Source: Lentisphaerota bacterium (lineage in GTDB: Bacteria > Verrucomicrobiota > Lentisphaeria > Oligosphaerales > JAFGRS01). Taken from it: 7,397 nt of DNA. A program made the position numbers and the translations under genes. Location of the stretch: positions 1 to 7,397 of the forward strand of contig JAAYZO010000224.1 in assembly GCA_012514865.1 (NCBI GenBank). The letters run 5' to 3'. Each line of letters starts with the position of its first letter. The stretch's first letter is position 1. The notes beneath the pieces were generated by a model, which was given only the letters and a program-made list of their open reading frames with translations, ran no database searches and was not told the origin of the DNA. This document shows positions 1 to 6,661 of this stretch, in pieces.

Positions 1-1917
1 GACCTGCGGCACCGCCCGGCCTTCCTCTACCGCGATATCTACCCCGGCCAGGCCGAGATACCCGGCCTCTACCGGCGCAAGGTCCGGCAGAACAGCAGCG
101 GCACCGCCGAACTCGGCTTCAGCGAACGCTACGGCTCGCCCCGCGGCGTCCACTCGATGCACCTCTACTCCGCGGATTTCCCCAAAGAGATCTCGTGGAT
201 GAACAAGAATGGCACCCGCCAGGTCGTCGATACCCCCCACAATGGCTCGATATGCTTCTCCCAGCCCGAGGCCCTCGACCGTTTCGAGGCCAAGCTGCGG
301 GAGTACGTGCGGCAGGACCGCGCCCGCAGCGACGAGACCGGGGCGCCCTACCCGGTCTTCTATGTCGTCGACATGAACGACTGCGCCGTGGAGTGCTTCT
401 GCCCGGAGTGCCAGGCCTTCATCAAGGAGCACGACGTCTCCGGCCTGGTGATCCACTTCATGAACCGCCTCTGGGACCGCGTCGCCGCCGACTTCCCCGA
501 CATCTACCTGATGATGTTCGCCTACCACGACTCCACCACGCCGCCGCCGAGCGGCCTGCGCCCCAAGGGCAACGTCATCGTCCGCCTGGCCTACATGGAC
601 CACGAGTTCGCCGGGTCGGGCAAGGTCAAGCGCGACGTGCTCTTCCCGCTCGACCACCCCAACAACCGGCCCTACGACGAGGCCATGGCGGCTTGGCAGC
701 GGACCGCTGAGCACATCGCCATCTGGGACTACTGGAAGCTCTTCCGGGGCGGCTTCCGGACGCCCGTGCATAACCTCGCCGCCATCCCCGGCCTGGTGCG
801 GCGTTACCGCGATATCGGCGCCAAGCACTTCTTTGTCGAGATGGAGCTGGGCACGACCGTCCCGCTGGCCTTCTTCGACCTGCGCTACTACCTCGGCGCC
901 AAAATGATGGACGACCCGGATCTCGACCCCGACCAGCTCATCGCCGAGTACATGGCCCTGGCCTACGGCAAGGCCGCGCCGGCCATGCAGGAGATCGCCG
1001 ATTACACGGTCAGACGCATGGCCGAGATGACCGAGCCGCTCGGCGCCGTGCCGCCCGAGAAACGCCCGTTCACCGATGCCGCCTTCTTCACCACGCTCTA
1101 CGGCCTGCTCGACCAGGCCGAACAGGCCGAGGCCGGCAACCAGGCCGTCCTCGAACGCATCGGCCAGGAACGCCTCATCGTCGATCACGCCTACCTCTAC
1201 CTCTGGGACGTCACCAAGAACCCCCTCGGCTTCGACCCGAAGGCCCTCCGCCAACGCATCACCGCCGCCGCCGACCGCTTCGGCCAGAGGTACTTCCCGC
1301 GTACCTGGGCGCGGGAACGCGGACCCGCTATCGAGTTCCTCGCCAAGGATATGGACTTCCCGGAGAAACAGACCGTCATCACGGCACGCGTCCTCACGAG
1401 CGTCCCCGCCGACGGCCGCGAGACGATCGAACTCACGGCCGCGGACCTCGATGGCGGCGGCCTCGCCGACGATCCGGACGCCGTCACGGGGAAGGCCCGC
1501 GTCAAAGACAGCGACGGCAAACCCGACTACCACGCGAAGCCCTTCACCTACGGCATCTACGACTGGAAGTTCGCCCGGCACCTCGCCACCGCCACCCTGC
1601 CCAAGGAAGACACCCCCCAGGATGAGGCCTACCACTGGTACTACGCCGGACGCACACGCATCTACTCGGACCGCACACGGCTCTGGACACACTGGTCCTG
1701 GACCATGAACTTCTCGCTGAAGAAGGGCATGCAGGCCGAGGACTACAAGCAGCTTTACGACGTCTACCTCTCCGCCAAACTCCAGGGACCCTCCTACGTC
1801 AAGGACTCCGCCCGGCCCGACGAGATCCGCGTCGACCGCGTCATCCTCGTCAAGGCCAGCCCCGACGACCCGCTCCCGGCACCGGCGCCGGCACCGGCGC
1901 CGGCGCCGGCCAAGTAG
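1..1917 (+). CDS. DUF4838 domain-containing protein, C-terminal part (5' truncated by window)
   Basis: The frame is open from base 1 to the TAG at 1915-1917 (638 residues), so the true start lies left of the window; the first in-frame ATG (157) is internal because similar sequence continues upstream of it. Residues about 50-340 look like DUF4838, a domain of unknown function found in large proteins, often glycosidase-like, of Planctomycetota, Lentisphaerota and Armatimonadota. Supporting marks are a C-x-C-x-x-C knuckle (CFCPEC, residues 132-137), a following helix with HFMNRLW, an aromatic IWDYW block at 241-245, and FDLRYYLGAKMM then a YGKAAPAM helix near 292-330. Residues about 420-620 are beta-rich and may be a carbohydrate-binding or jelly-roll domain. 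The C-terminus is a Pro-Ala repeat ending in Lys, and its last codons and stop lie inside a repeat element. No catalytic residue can be named. The next gene converges on it. The DUF4838 assignment is from memory of the family pattern; the reading frame itself is certain. Confidence 0.85.
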   Translation, partial: DLRHRPAFLYRDIYPGQAEIPGLYRRKVRQNSSGTAELGFSERYGSPRGVHSMHLYSADFPKEISWMNKNGTRQVVDTPHNGSICFSQPEALDRFEAKLREYVRQDRARSDETGAPYPVFYVVDMNDCAVECFCPECQAFIKEHDVSGLVIHFMNRLWDRVAADFPDIYLMMFAYHDSTTPPPSGLRPKGNVIVRLAYMDHEFAGSGKVKRDVLFPLDHPNNRPYDEAMAAWQRTAEHIAIWDYWKLFRGGFRTPVHNLAAIPGLVRRYRDIGAKHFFVEMELGTTVPLAFFDLRYYLGAKMMDDPDLDPDQLIAEYMALAYGKAAPAMQEIADYTVRRMAEMTEPLGAVPPEKRPFTDAAFFTTLYGLLDQAEQAEAGNQAVLERIGQERLIVDHAYLYLWDVTKNPLGFDPKALRQRITAAADRFGQRYFPRTWARERGPAIEFLAKDMDFPEKQTVITARVLTSVPADGRETIELTAADLDGGGLADDPDAVTGKARVKDSDGKPDYHAKPFTYGIYDWKFARHLATATLPKEDTPQDEAYHWYYAGRTRIYSDRTRLWTHWSWTMNFSLKKGMQAEDYKQLYDVYLSAKLQGPSYVKDSARPDEIRVDRVILVKASPDDPLPAPAPAPAPAPAK

Positions 1918-1999
1918 GTCCGCGGCGCCGCCCGTGGACACCCCCACGGGCGCCGCCGGCGCCCGTGGGAGGCCGAGCCGACGCGCGGCGCTCCCAGGG
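1905..1999 (+). repeat. Composite three-hairpin repeat, copy R1
   Basis: This is one of two related copies; the other (R2) is on the opposite strand at 5594-5690. Segment A (1905-1939) matches R2 at 31 of 35 positions. It can fold into a stem of 7 Watson-Crick pairs plus one G-T, where R2 has a perfect 9-bp stem. Segment B holds a perfect 12-bp stem (1943-1954 with 1958-1969, loop GCC). Segment C (1972-1999) matches R2 at 27 of 28 positions and has a 7-bp stem with one A-C mismatch. Segment A begins inside the preceding gene and includes its TAG stop. The segment B stem starts 26 nt after that stop and could act as a terminator, but no T-run follows it. No mobility gene is visible, so it resembles a REP/BIME-like dispersed element. 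Confidence 0.85.
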
Positions 2000-2016
2000 T
2001 GGCGGCCGGACGCACA

Positions 2017-2056
2017 CCGGCGCCGGCCAAGCAGGTCCGCGGCGCCGCCCGTGGAC
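2017..2056 (+). repeat. Second copy of repeat segment A (40 bp, 39 identical)
   Basis: These 40 bases repeat 1900-1939 with a single difference: T1915 is C2032. The TAG that ends the upstream gene in the first copy is therefore CAG here. The copies are 117 bases apart, a multiple of three, so they share the reading frame of the upstream gene. Segments B and C do not follow in recognisable form; a different hairpin series begins instead. Confidence 0.9.
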
Positions 2057-2181
2057 CGCCCGGGCGCGCCAATCTCCCGATTGGCGACATTCGCGGACCG
2101 CCCGGGCGCCGTCGGCGCCCGGGAGAGCGCCACTTGGCTCGTGGCGCCCACGTCCGCCCCGCCGGCGCACGGAGGCGCCGG
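2053..2181. repeat. Cluster of four perfect hairpins with an internal 15-bp direct repeat
   Basis: Four consecutive perfect inverted repeats lie here: 2067-2086 (8-bp stem, loop TCCC), 2101-2123 (10-bp stem, loop GTC), 2127-2147 (7-bp stem, 7-nt loop) and 2162-2181 (7-bp stem, 6-nt loop). A 15-mer, GGACCGCCCGGGCGC, occurs at 2053-2067 and again at 2095-2109. The 2101-2123 stem shares its GGGCGCC/GGCGCCC core with segment B of the composite repeat, so this is probably a rearranged or decayed member of the same family. No protein-coding role is supported. Confidence 0.7.
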
Positions 2182-2236
2182 ATACAGCAGGGCGGACCAT
2201 CGCTCGCTGCGCCTGTCCGCGATCCCCCATTCCGGC

Positions 2237-2310
2237 GCCCTGAAAGGGCATCATTCATCAGCCCAGGGCAACGCCCTGGGAAATCCACCGTCCCGCATAG
2301 CAGGCTGAAG
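2237..2310. repeat. Palindromic intergenic repeat with CCCAGGGC-AAC-GCCCTGGG hairpin
   Basis: A perfect 8-bp stem with loop AAC occupies 2262-2280, preceded by a small GCCC-TGAAA-GGGC hairpin at 2237-2249. One + strand frame reads AQGNALG. From memory, this translated peptide recurs as an artefact of a widespread palindromic intergenic repeat in planctomycete-like and verrucomicrobia-like genomes, so I assign it to that class. Only one copy is in the window, so its repeated nature is inferred. Apart from one hairpin spanning the next gene's stop, nothing further is recognisable up to 2381. Confidence 0.5.
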
Positions 2311-2357
2311 GTCTGCAACAAGGCGAAGCGCGCACCACGCCGGGCCGAATCAGGCCC

Positions 2358-2394
2358 CGGCCGCCCACTTCCACCCCGCCGCTACGGGCGGCCG
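2358..2394 (-). terminator. Possible stem-loop terminator spanning the stop codon of the 1006-residue gene
   Basis: Bases 2358-2366 pair perfectly with 2386-2394 (9-bp, all-GC stem, 19-nt loop). The TAG of the minus-strand gene (2382-2384) lies in the loop. There is no U-tract, and translating ribosomes would cover one arm, so a terminator role is weak; chance pairing in GC-rich DNA is possible. Confidence 0.25.
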
Positions 2395-5300
2395 CGGACC
2401 ACGACGGCCGCATAGCCCTCGGGCAGGCGCAGCTCGGCGAGCGTCCGGCCGTCGCGGCGGACCTGGCGGCCTTCCTCGCCCGCGGTCCGACGGCCCTCGC
2501 GGTCGTAGACGTGGATCGCCATGGCGCTGTCGTCGCCCCAGCCGAAGAGGCCGCTGCGGTTGGTCACGATGCGTTCCTCGGCCATCAGGAAGCCCTCGTG
2601 CAGCTCAATCGGGGTGCTCGGGAACATGTGCTCGGTGATCGTCGGGTGGGTCGGATAGACGGTGCGCGAGTACCAGGCGTACAGGCAGCCCCAGTCGAGG
2701 GCCTTGAGCATGACCTCGTAGCAGTCCTGCTGCGAGCGCTCGGTGAGGTGGTCGCCCAGCGCGATCGGCGTGTAGAGCAGCATGCGGTGGCAGTTCGTGA
2801 TGCTGCCGGTCTCGGTGAAGGCCTGGAACTTCAGCCGCGCCAGGGTGCGCGACATCGGGGCGCCGTTGTAGAAGGCCGGCACGCCCCGGTCGCGGATGCG
2901 GCGGATGTGGTGCTCGAGAAACGGCAGCGAGACCAGGTGCACCGCGGATTTCAGACGCGTCAGGGTGTAGGTCTTGCCGTCGATGTCACCGGAACAGCCA
3001 TCCCAAAGACCCGGCGTGTAGGTGTAGTCGCCGCGCGACTGGTTGTACTCGTCCCAGTAGAAGGCGTTCGCACCCAGCTCGTCGAGACGGAGGTCAATGC
3101 CGGCACCGATCGCCTTGCCGAAGGCGTTCTCCAGGGTCGGCACGTACAGGTAGTAGTGCGGCAGGCTGTACGACATCTGCTTGCCGGAGGCATCCAGGCG
3201 ACGGCAGTCGCGGTACGTCTCGACATTCTCGTCCATGACGTCGATATAGCAGTGGTAGTAGATCGCGTAGGCAACACTCCCATCCGGGAAGGCCTCGCGG
3301 ACGCGACGGTGGGCATCGCGGTAGAACTGGGCGTTCTTCGGGTCTTTCACGAGTTCGTGGAAGGCCAGGCCCTGCGGCACACGGCCCTGCCACTTGGCGC
3401 AGTACAGGCCGTCGCTGACCACGTTGACACTCTTGCGCTCGATGAAGTGACGGTACTGCTCCGGGGTCCACTGCGTCACCGGCGCGCGGTAGTCGAGGAA
3501 GGCCGACAGGATGGTCATCGGGAAGTTCACCTCGAGCAGCCGCCGCGTGGCGTTGATGAAGCGCCACGAATCCGGCTGCGTCACCGGCACGATGGCCCAC
3601 TCGGCGGTGTACTCGCCGCCGCCTTTGAGGACGAAGTGCCGGTCCGCGATGGCGATGCCGCCGTCACCGGCTGACTGGTCGACATGGACGCGGAAGACGT
3701 CGTTCAGGGGCAGCATCCCGACGCCGCTGCCGGCCGTGGTCAGGAAGGCGCTCGGCTGCTCCGGGATCGCCATGCTCCCGACGCCGCTCGGCAGGCGTAT
3801 GCCGGCGAGCCAGACGCCCGTGACGCGCTCGGGACCCGGCGCACAGCGGTACGTCTGCATCACCGGGACGTGCTCAGCGCCCAGATTGGTGAAGGTGTCA
3901 CGCACCTCGATCCACTCAGGATGCGGCACCACGACGCGCCGGAAGCCGTACGACGGCGAGGCGCCGCCGTAGAGCTTGCCATCGGGCGCCGAGAAGGCGC
4001 CGGTGACCTCGAACGGCTCGCCGTTGACCGTGAAGCGCACGGCGCCGTCGTCGTGAGAGAGCCCGGCGTAGGTCGTCGGGAACTCGCGCTGTGGCTCGTA
4101 CACCGGCAGCTCGCCCGTCGGCGCCGGCCGGAACACACGCGTGGTCTCGACATGGACCTTGAGGCGAAACTCGATGTCCTCGAGGGTGATTGTCATGTCG
4201 CCCGGCGTCGCCGCCTGGACCATGTTCACAAAACGAACCGTGTTCTCACCGGCCTGGAGCAGCCCGGCGAGGTTGAACTCGAACTCGCAGCCCTTGACGT
4301 TGTTCAACAGCGAGTAGTGCGGATGCTTGTCGAACGCCTCGCCACTCGGGGCGTAGGGCACCGTCATGGCACCGTCAGGAGCCACAAAGACGCTCTCCCG
4401 GCCACCCATCGTCATGCTGCTGCGCGGACGGTTGACCAGACGCGACCCCTCCACCGGCCGGCCGTTGACCTCGACCCGCAGCGACCGCGCCGCGTAGCCG
4501 CCCACGCGCGGCCGATCGAAACGGGCCTGGAAGAACAGCAGCGGGGCCTTCCCCTCGGGGACTTCCGGCGCCGTGAAGGTCACCTCGGTGCCCTGCGCCG
4601 CCGCCACCGTCGCCTTGGCCGCGATCGCCAGACTCCGCACCGGCGCCGGAGCCTGGCCATTGCCATCGCCAAAGACGCAGGGCATCAGACGCGTGCGACG
4701 GCGCTCCCAGGGCTCCGTACCCAGCGTCATCCAGGTCTCCTGCTCGGGCGGCTGGCCATCGGCGTCCGACAGCGCCACATCGAAGTTGACATCCTGGTAC
4801 TGCCGCGGCGCCTGCGTACCGAAACGCTCCCAGGGCACCACCGCCTCAATCACATACCCGTCGGCCGTCCGCCGCGCCACGATCTGGCCGCCACTCGTGG
4901 GGGCGTCCGTCGGACTCCAGATGACGATCTCAGCCTGGACGCCGCTGCCGTCCGCCTCCAGGCTCCCCGGGCTCATGCCGATGTGGACCTGGCCGGCACC
5001 GAAGCCGGTCCGACCCGGCTCCACGCCGGGCGTCAGGTCCATCAGGACCGAGACGTGGTCGCCCTTCCACATATGCCCGCCGCTCAAGGTCTGGCTGAGA
5101 CGGTCGTCGGTCACCTCCGCGGCCACGAACAGCCCGGCGTCGCGCCAGGCCAGGCGCACCCGGCCGCTCAAATCGGCCGGACCCGACCAGCGCGCGGCGC
5201 CCGCACTGACCTGCTCAGGACGAACCAGCTCGAAGACCACCGGGACGTTACTCCAGTCGGCGAGGTCGCCATCGACCACCAGCGGCGGATCGACATCCAT

Positions 5301-5402
5301 GGGAATGACGCTGTAGTCCTCCCCTGACCCGGCCGGCGCCAGCGCCAGCACCAGAGCCCCAACGAGTGCCCAGAAGACCGCCGCGCCTGCCTGTCGGTTC
5401 AT
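2382..5402 (-). CDS. Exported CBM9-domain protein with putative TIM-barrel glycosidase-like region
   Basis: The predicted product is 1006 residues. The ATG at 5402-5400 is chosen because a GAGGG ribosome site lies 7 nt upstream and it opens directly into a signal peptide (MNRQ, hydrophobic run about 6-22, likely cut near Gly27). The frame stays open to 5741, but that extension is repeat sequence. Residues about 36-245 look like a CBM9/DOMON-like carbohydrate-binding domain: PLVVDGDLADW near 40-50, GDHVSVLMDL near 114-123, and the terminal VVPWERFG near 188-195. Residues about 285-415 and 430-620 are beta-rich. Residues about 625-950 resemble a TIM-barrel glycosidase-like region, with FYWDE at 781-785, FYNGAP at 844-849 and FTETG at 862-866. 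Asp784, Glu785 and Glu864 are candidate catalytic acids by analogy only. I cannot name the GH family or the substrate; a non-catalytic role is possible. The product is probably periplasmic or extracellular. Confidence 0.85.
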   Translation of the reverse strand: MNRQAGAAVFWALVGALVLALAPAGSGEDYSVIPMDVDPPLVVDGDLADWSNVPVVFELVRPEQVSAGAARWSGPADLSGRVRLAWRDAGLFVAAEVTDDRLSQTLSGGHMWKGDHVSVLMDLTPGVEPGRTGFGAGQVHIGMSPGSLEADGSGVQAEIVIWSPTDAPTSGGQIVARRTADGYVIEAVVPWERFGTQAPRQYQDVNFDVALSDADGQPPEQETWMTLGTEPWERRRTRLMPCVFGDGNGQAPAPVRSLAIAAKATVAAAQGTEVTFTAPEVPEGKAPLLFFQARFDRPRVGGYAARSLRVEVNGRPVEGSRLVNRPRSSMTMGGRESVFVAPDGAMTVPYAPSGEAFDKHPHYSLLNNVKGCEFEFNLAGLLQAGENTVRFVNMVQAATPGDMTITLEDIEFRLKVHVETTRVFRPAPTGELPVYEPQREFPTTYAGLSHDDGAVRFTVNGEPFEVTGAFSAPDGKLYGGASPSYGFRRVVVPHPEWIEVRDTFTNLGAEHVPVMQTYRCAPGPERVTGVWLAGIRLPSGVGSMAIPEQPSAFLTTAGSGVGMLPLNDVFRVHVDQSAGDGGIAIADRHFVLKGGGEYTAEWAIVPVTQPDSWRFINATRRLLEVNFPMTILSAFLDYRAPVTQWTPEQYRHFIERKSVNVVSDGLYCAKWQGRVPQGLAFHELVKDPKNAQFYRDAHRRVREAFPDGSVAYAIYYHCYIDVMDENVETYRDCRRLDASGKQMSYSLPHYYLYVPTLENAFGKAIGAGIDLRLDELGANAFYWDEYNQSRGDYTYTPGLWDGCSGDIDGKTYTLTRLKSAVHLVSLPFLEHHIRRIRDRGVPAFYNGAPMSRTLARLKFQAFTETGSITNCHRMLLYTPIALGDHLTERSQQDCYEVMLKALDWGCLYAWYSRTVYPTHPTITEHMFPSTPIELHEGFLMAEERIVTNRSGLFGWGDDSAMAIHVYDREGRRTAGEEGRQVRRDGRTLAELRLPEGYAAVVVRGRP

Positions 5403-5409
5403 GCCGCTG

Positions 5410-5414
5410 CCCTC
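5410..5414 (-). promoter_or_regulatory. Ribosome binding site GAGGG
   Basis: GAGGG stands 7 nt before the ATG at 5402-5400 and decides the start of the CBM9-domain gene, excluding the 113-residue upstream extension. It overlaps a small perfect inverted repeat (5412-5423, CTCAG-AA-CTGAG on the coding strand). As RNA this could only form about a 4-bp stem, so a role in masking the site is speculative. Confidence 0.6.
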
Positions 5415-5533
5415 AGTTCTGAGATGATGACGCTGCCCAGACCGGCCCGCCGGGCCACCGCCCCGCCTGGCTGGCTGGGCCGCACTGCCCGAGAATATCG
5501 GCGCGCGACCCGCCCGGCGCCACCCGGACGCCA

Positions 5534-5627
5534 CCCGGGCGCCCCGCCCTGGGAGCGCCGAGCGTCGGCTCGGCATCCCGCCCGGGCGCCCCGCCCTGGG
5601 AGCGCCGAGCGTCGGCTCGGCATCCCG
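5534..5627. repeat. Perfect tandem duplication of a 47-bp unit
   Basis: The unit at 5534-5580 is repeated base for base at 5581-5627, and its first 10 bases recur at 5628-5637. Each unit contains segment C of the composite repeat, including the perfect stem GCCGAGC-GTCG-GCTCGGC. The absence of any difference points to a recent duplication, or to continued exchange by slippage or recombination. The stretch from 5403 to 5533 holds the leader of the minus-strand gene and little else beyond a 5-bp GGCCC/GGGCC hairpin at 5444-5456. Confidence 0.95.
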
Positions 5628-5690
5628 CCCGGGCGCCGCCGAGCGGCGCCCGGGAGTCCACGGCCGGCGCCGTGGACCTACATGCCCGGC
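5594..5690 (-). repeat. Composite three-hairpin repeat, copy R2
   Basis: Read on the minus strand, this is the same A-B-C arrangement as R1 (1905-1999). It has three perfect hairpins: 5656-5677 (9-bp stem, CGGC loop), 5628-5654 (12-bp stem, 3-nt loop), and the 7-bp segment C stem at 5604-5621. Segment A keeps the GTAGGTCC core of R1. It overlaps the second unit of the 47-bp duplication. It lies about 190 bp upstream of the minus-strand gene start, opposite in orientation to R1, so that gene is flanked by inverted copies. No gene for movement is nearby. Confidence 0.85.
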
Positions 5691-5721
5691 GACCCTGGCC
5701 GTGGGCCTGGGGCCTCCCGGA

Positions 5722-5748
5722 AAGGGACTCAAGGGACTCAAGGGACTC
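5722..5748 (+). repeat. Three tandem copies of the 9-mer AAGGGACTC
   Basis: Three identical 9-bp units run 5722-5730, 5731-5739 and 5740-5748. The AGGGAC core of each is the exact complement of the GTCCCT cores of the array at 5797-5841. A + strand frame reads RDSRDSRDS, but no gene is supported here. Confidence 0.95.
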
Positions 5749-5796
5749 CAGGATGGGGTCGCCGCAGATCACTCGTGCCGGCCAGGCCACTCGGCG

Positions 5797-5841
5797 TCCC
5801 TGCTGTCCCTGGTGTCCCTGGTGTCCCTGCTGTCCCTGGTC
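5797..5841 (-). repeat. Five tandem 9-mers TCCCTGSTS, inverted relative to the array at 5722
   Basis: The five units (5797, 5806, 5815, 5824, 5833) follow TCCCTG(C/G)TG, with the last ending in C. Including the preceding G, GTCCCT occurs five times at exact 9-bp spacing. Only the two bases after TCCCTG and the unit end vary. The array lies 48 bp from the AAGGGACTC array and is its mirror partner: same period, complementary core, opposite direction. Confidence 0.95.
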
Positions 5842-5880
5842 TCCCGGATGCCCGGTCCACGGTCCCCCGTGCTTTCCCCG

Positions 5881-5980
5881 CCCTCGTCCGCGAGGGTGCT
5901 CTCCCGGCCCTCCCGGTGTATCGTATCGGCGGCCGCATCGCGGCCCACACAACGGGGTCATGACGATGGAGAGGCTTTCC
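5881..5980 (+). other. Leader region of the lipoprotein gene with two small hairpins
   Basis: Perfect hairpins lie at 5881-5896 (CCCTCG-TCCG-CGAGGG) and 5931-5945 (GGCCGC-ATC-GCGGCC). A more AT-rich patch, TGTATCGTAT at 5917-5926, is the only promoter -10-like stretch, and no convincing -35 element precedes it. The upstream in-frame ATGs at 5960 and 5966 are alternative starts with weaker ribosome sites. Confidence 0.35.
5968..5974 (+). promoter_or_regulatory. Ribosome binding site GGAGAGG
   Basis: GGAGAGG with a 6-nt spacer precedes the ATG at 5981. It overlaps the codons that follow the alternative ATGs at 5960 and 5966. Its strength and spacing favour 5981, which also gives a more typical short lipoprotein n-region. 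Confidence 0.65.
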
Positions 5981-6556
5981 ATGGCAACAGGAGAGTGGCG
6001 GCGTGGTCTCGTGGCTCTGGCCTCGGCGCTGGCCCTGGTCGGGTCGGCGGGGTGTACCTACCTCGCCCACCGCGGCCAGGATGCCCTCGATATGATCGAC
6101 CTCGGCGTCACCGCCTCCGCCAGGCCCGGCTTCGCGCTCTACTACAACTTCGTCCCGGTGGTGCCGATCGGCTATGGCCACGTCGACGGGACTTTCCTCG
6201 GCATCGGCGGCGGCCGCGCCGGCGCCATGCCGCACTACGAGCGCAGCCGCGGCGTCGTCCTCTGGGGCGAAGAGGAGGTCGCCTTCGGTGACTTCGACGC
6301 CGCCGACCCGGAGACCTACAACGCCTTCCGCTCCGGCATCGTCGGCCTCGCCCAGGGCCCGGCGCCGGGCCCCGACTACACCCTCTCCTGCCCGCACTAC
6401 ATCCACCTCGGCTGGATCGGCGTCGTGGCCAGCCCGCGCTACCTGCAGATGCTCGACTTCATCCTCGGCTGGACCACCCTCGACATCGGCTTCGACGACG
6501 GCCGCCGCTGCGGGCGCTGGGGCGGCAAGGCAGCCCTCGGCGTCGAGCAGCCCTGA
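5981..6556 (+). CDS. Predicted lipoprotein of unknown function (191 aa)
   Basis: Starting at 5981 the product is MATGEWRRGL followed by a hydrophobic run (residues 10-22) and a lipobox ending SAGC, with Cys25 as the predicted lipidated residue. Ser at -3 is less usual than Leu. The mature part begins TYLAHRGQDALDMIDLGVT, followed by a glycine-rich stretch (GYGHVDGTFLGIGGGRAG, about 64-81). The C-terminal part holds CPHYIHLGWIGVV and YLQMLDFILGWTTLDIGFDD (about 137-173). From memory this matches a conserved family of small lipoproteins in planctomycete-like genomes whose role is unknown, with the phrases DALDMIDLGVT and DFILGW...LDI typical. Two further cysteines lie at 137 and 177. It stands alone, divergent from the CBM9-domain gene and convergent with the next gene, so context gives no function. 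The alternative starts at 5960 and 5966 would add 7 or 5 residues. Confidence 0.85.
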   Translation: MATGEWRRGLVALASALALVGSAGCTYLAHRGQDALDMIDLGVTASARPGFALYYNFVPVVPIGYGHVDGTFLGIGGGRAGAMPHYERSRGVVLWGEEEVAFGDFDAADPETYNAFRSGIVGLAQGPAPGPDYTLSCPHYIHLGWIGVVASPRYLQMLDFILGWTTLDIGFDDGRRCGRWGGKAALGVEQP

Positions 6557-6609
6557 CCTGAGGCACTCCCGGCGCGGACTCTGCCCGCAACTCAGGAGGC
6601 GCGGGGCTA

Positions 6610-6637
6610 AGTTCGGAGTCCTGAGTTCGGAGTCCTG
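6610..6637. repeat. Two perfect tandem copies of a 14-mer AGTTCGGAGTCCTG
   Basis: Copies lie at 6610-6623 and 6624-6637. Each splits into two 7-mers (GTTCGGA, GTCCTGA). The minus strand reads as TQDSEL, a phrase I remember as a common translation artefact of short tandem repeats in such genomes. It lies in the convergent gap after the lipoprotein gene; the stretch 6557-6609 shows only a loose CCTGAG/CTCAGG pair (6557-6562 with 6591-6596). Confidence 0.9.
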
Positions 6638-6661
6638 TCGTGCGCGCCGACTCCCTCCGGT

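Noticed and set aside
1934..2415. Several overlapping reading frames on both strands in the first intergenic gap
   Set aside because: They are translations of hairpin repeats, rich in Pro, Arg, Gly and Ala, with no ribosome site or conserved pattern.
2511..3674. 387-codon plus-strand reading frame opposite the same gene
   Set aside because: Shadow frame with biased Val/Arg/Ala composition and no recognisable domain.
3684..5327. Long plus-strand reading frame opposite the CBM9-domain gene
   Set aside because: It is an Arg/His-rich shadow typical of high-GC DNA, with no domain pattern; the minus-strand product has clear motifs.
5491..5500. Promoter -10 element (GATATT on the minus strand) for the CBM9-domain gene
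   Set aside because: It is only an AT-richer patch; no -35-like hexamer lies at the proper distance.
1905..5690. Composite transposon bounded by inverted R1 and R2
   Set aside because: No transposase, no target duplication and no matching element ends could be seen; R1 overlaps the end of a gene and the family has other partial copies in the same gap.
5403..5741. N-terminal extension of the minus-strand CBM9-domain gene by 113 residues
   Set aside because: The extension is made of translated repeat sequence, and a signal peptide with its own ribosome site starts at 5402.
5534..5841. CRISPR array
   Set aside because: The repeats are contiguous or 9-bp units without unique spacers, and there are no cas genes.
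5672..5980. Upstream start at 5672 for the lipoprotein gene
   Set aside because: It would translate the 9-mer arrays and bury the signal peptide inside the protein; a good ribosome site precedes 5981.
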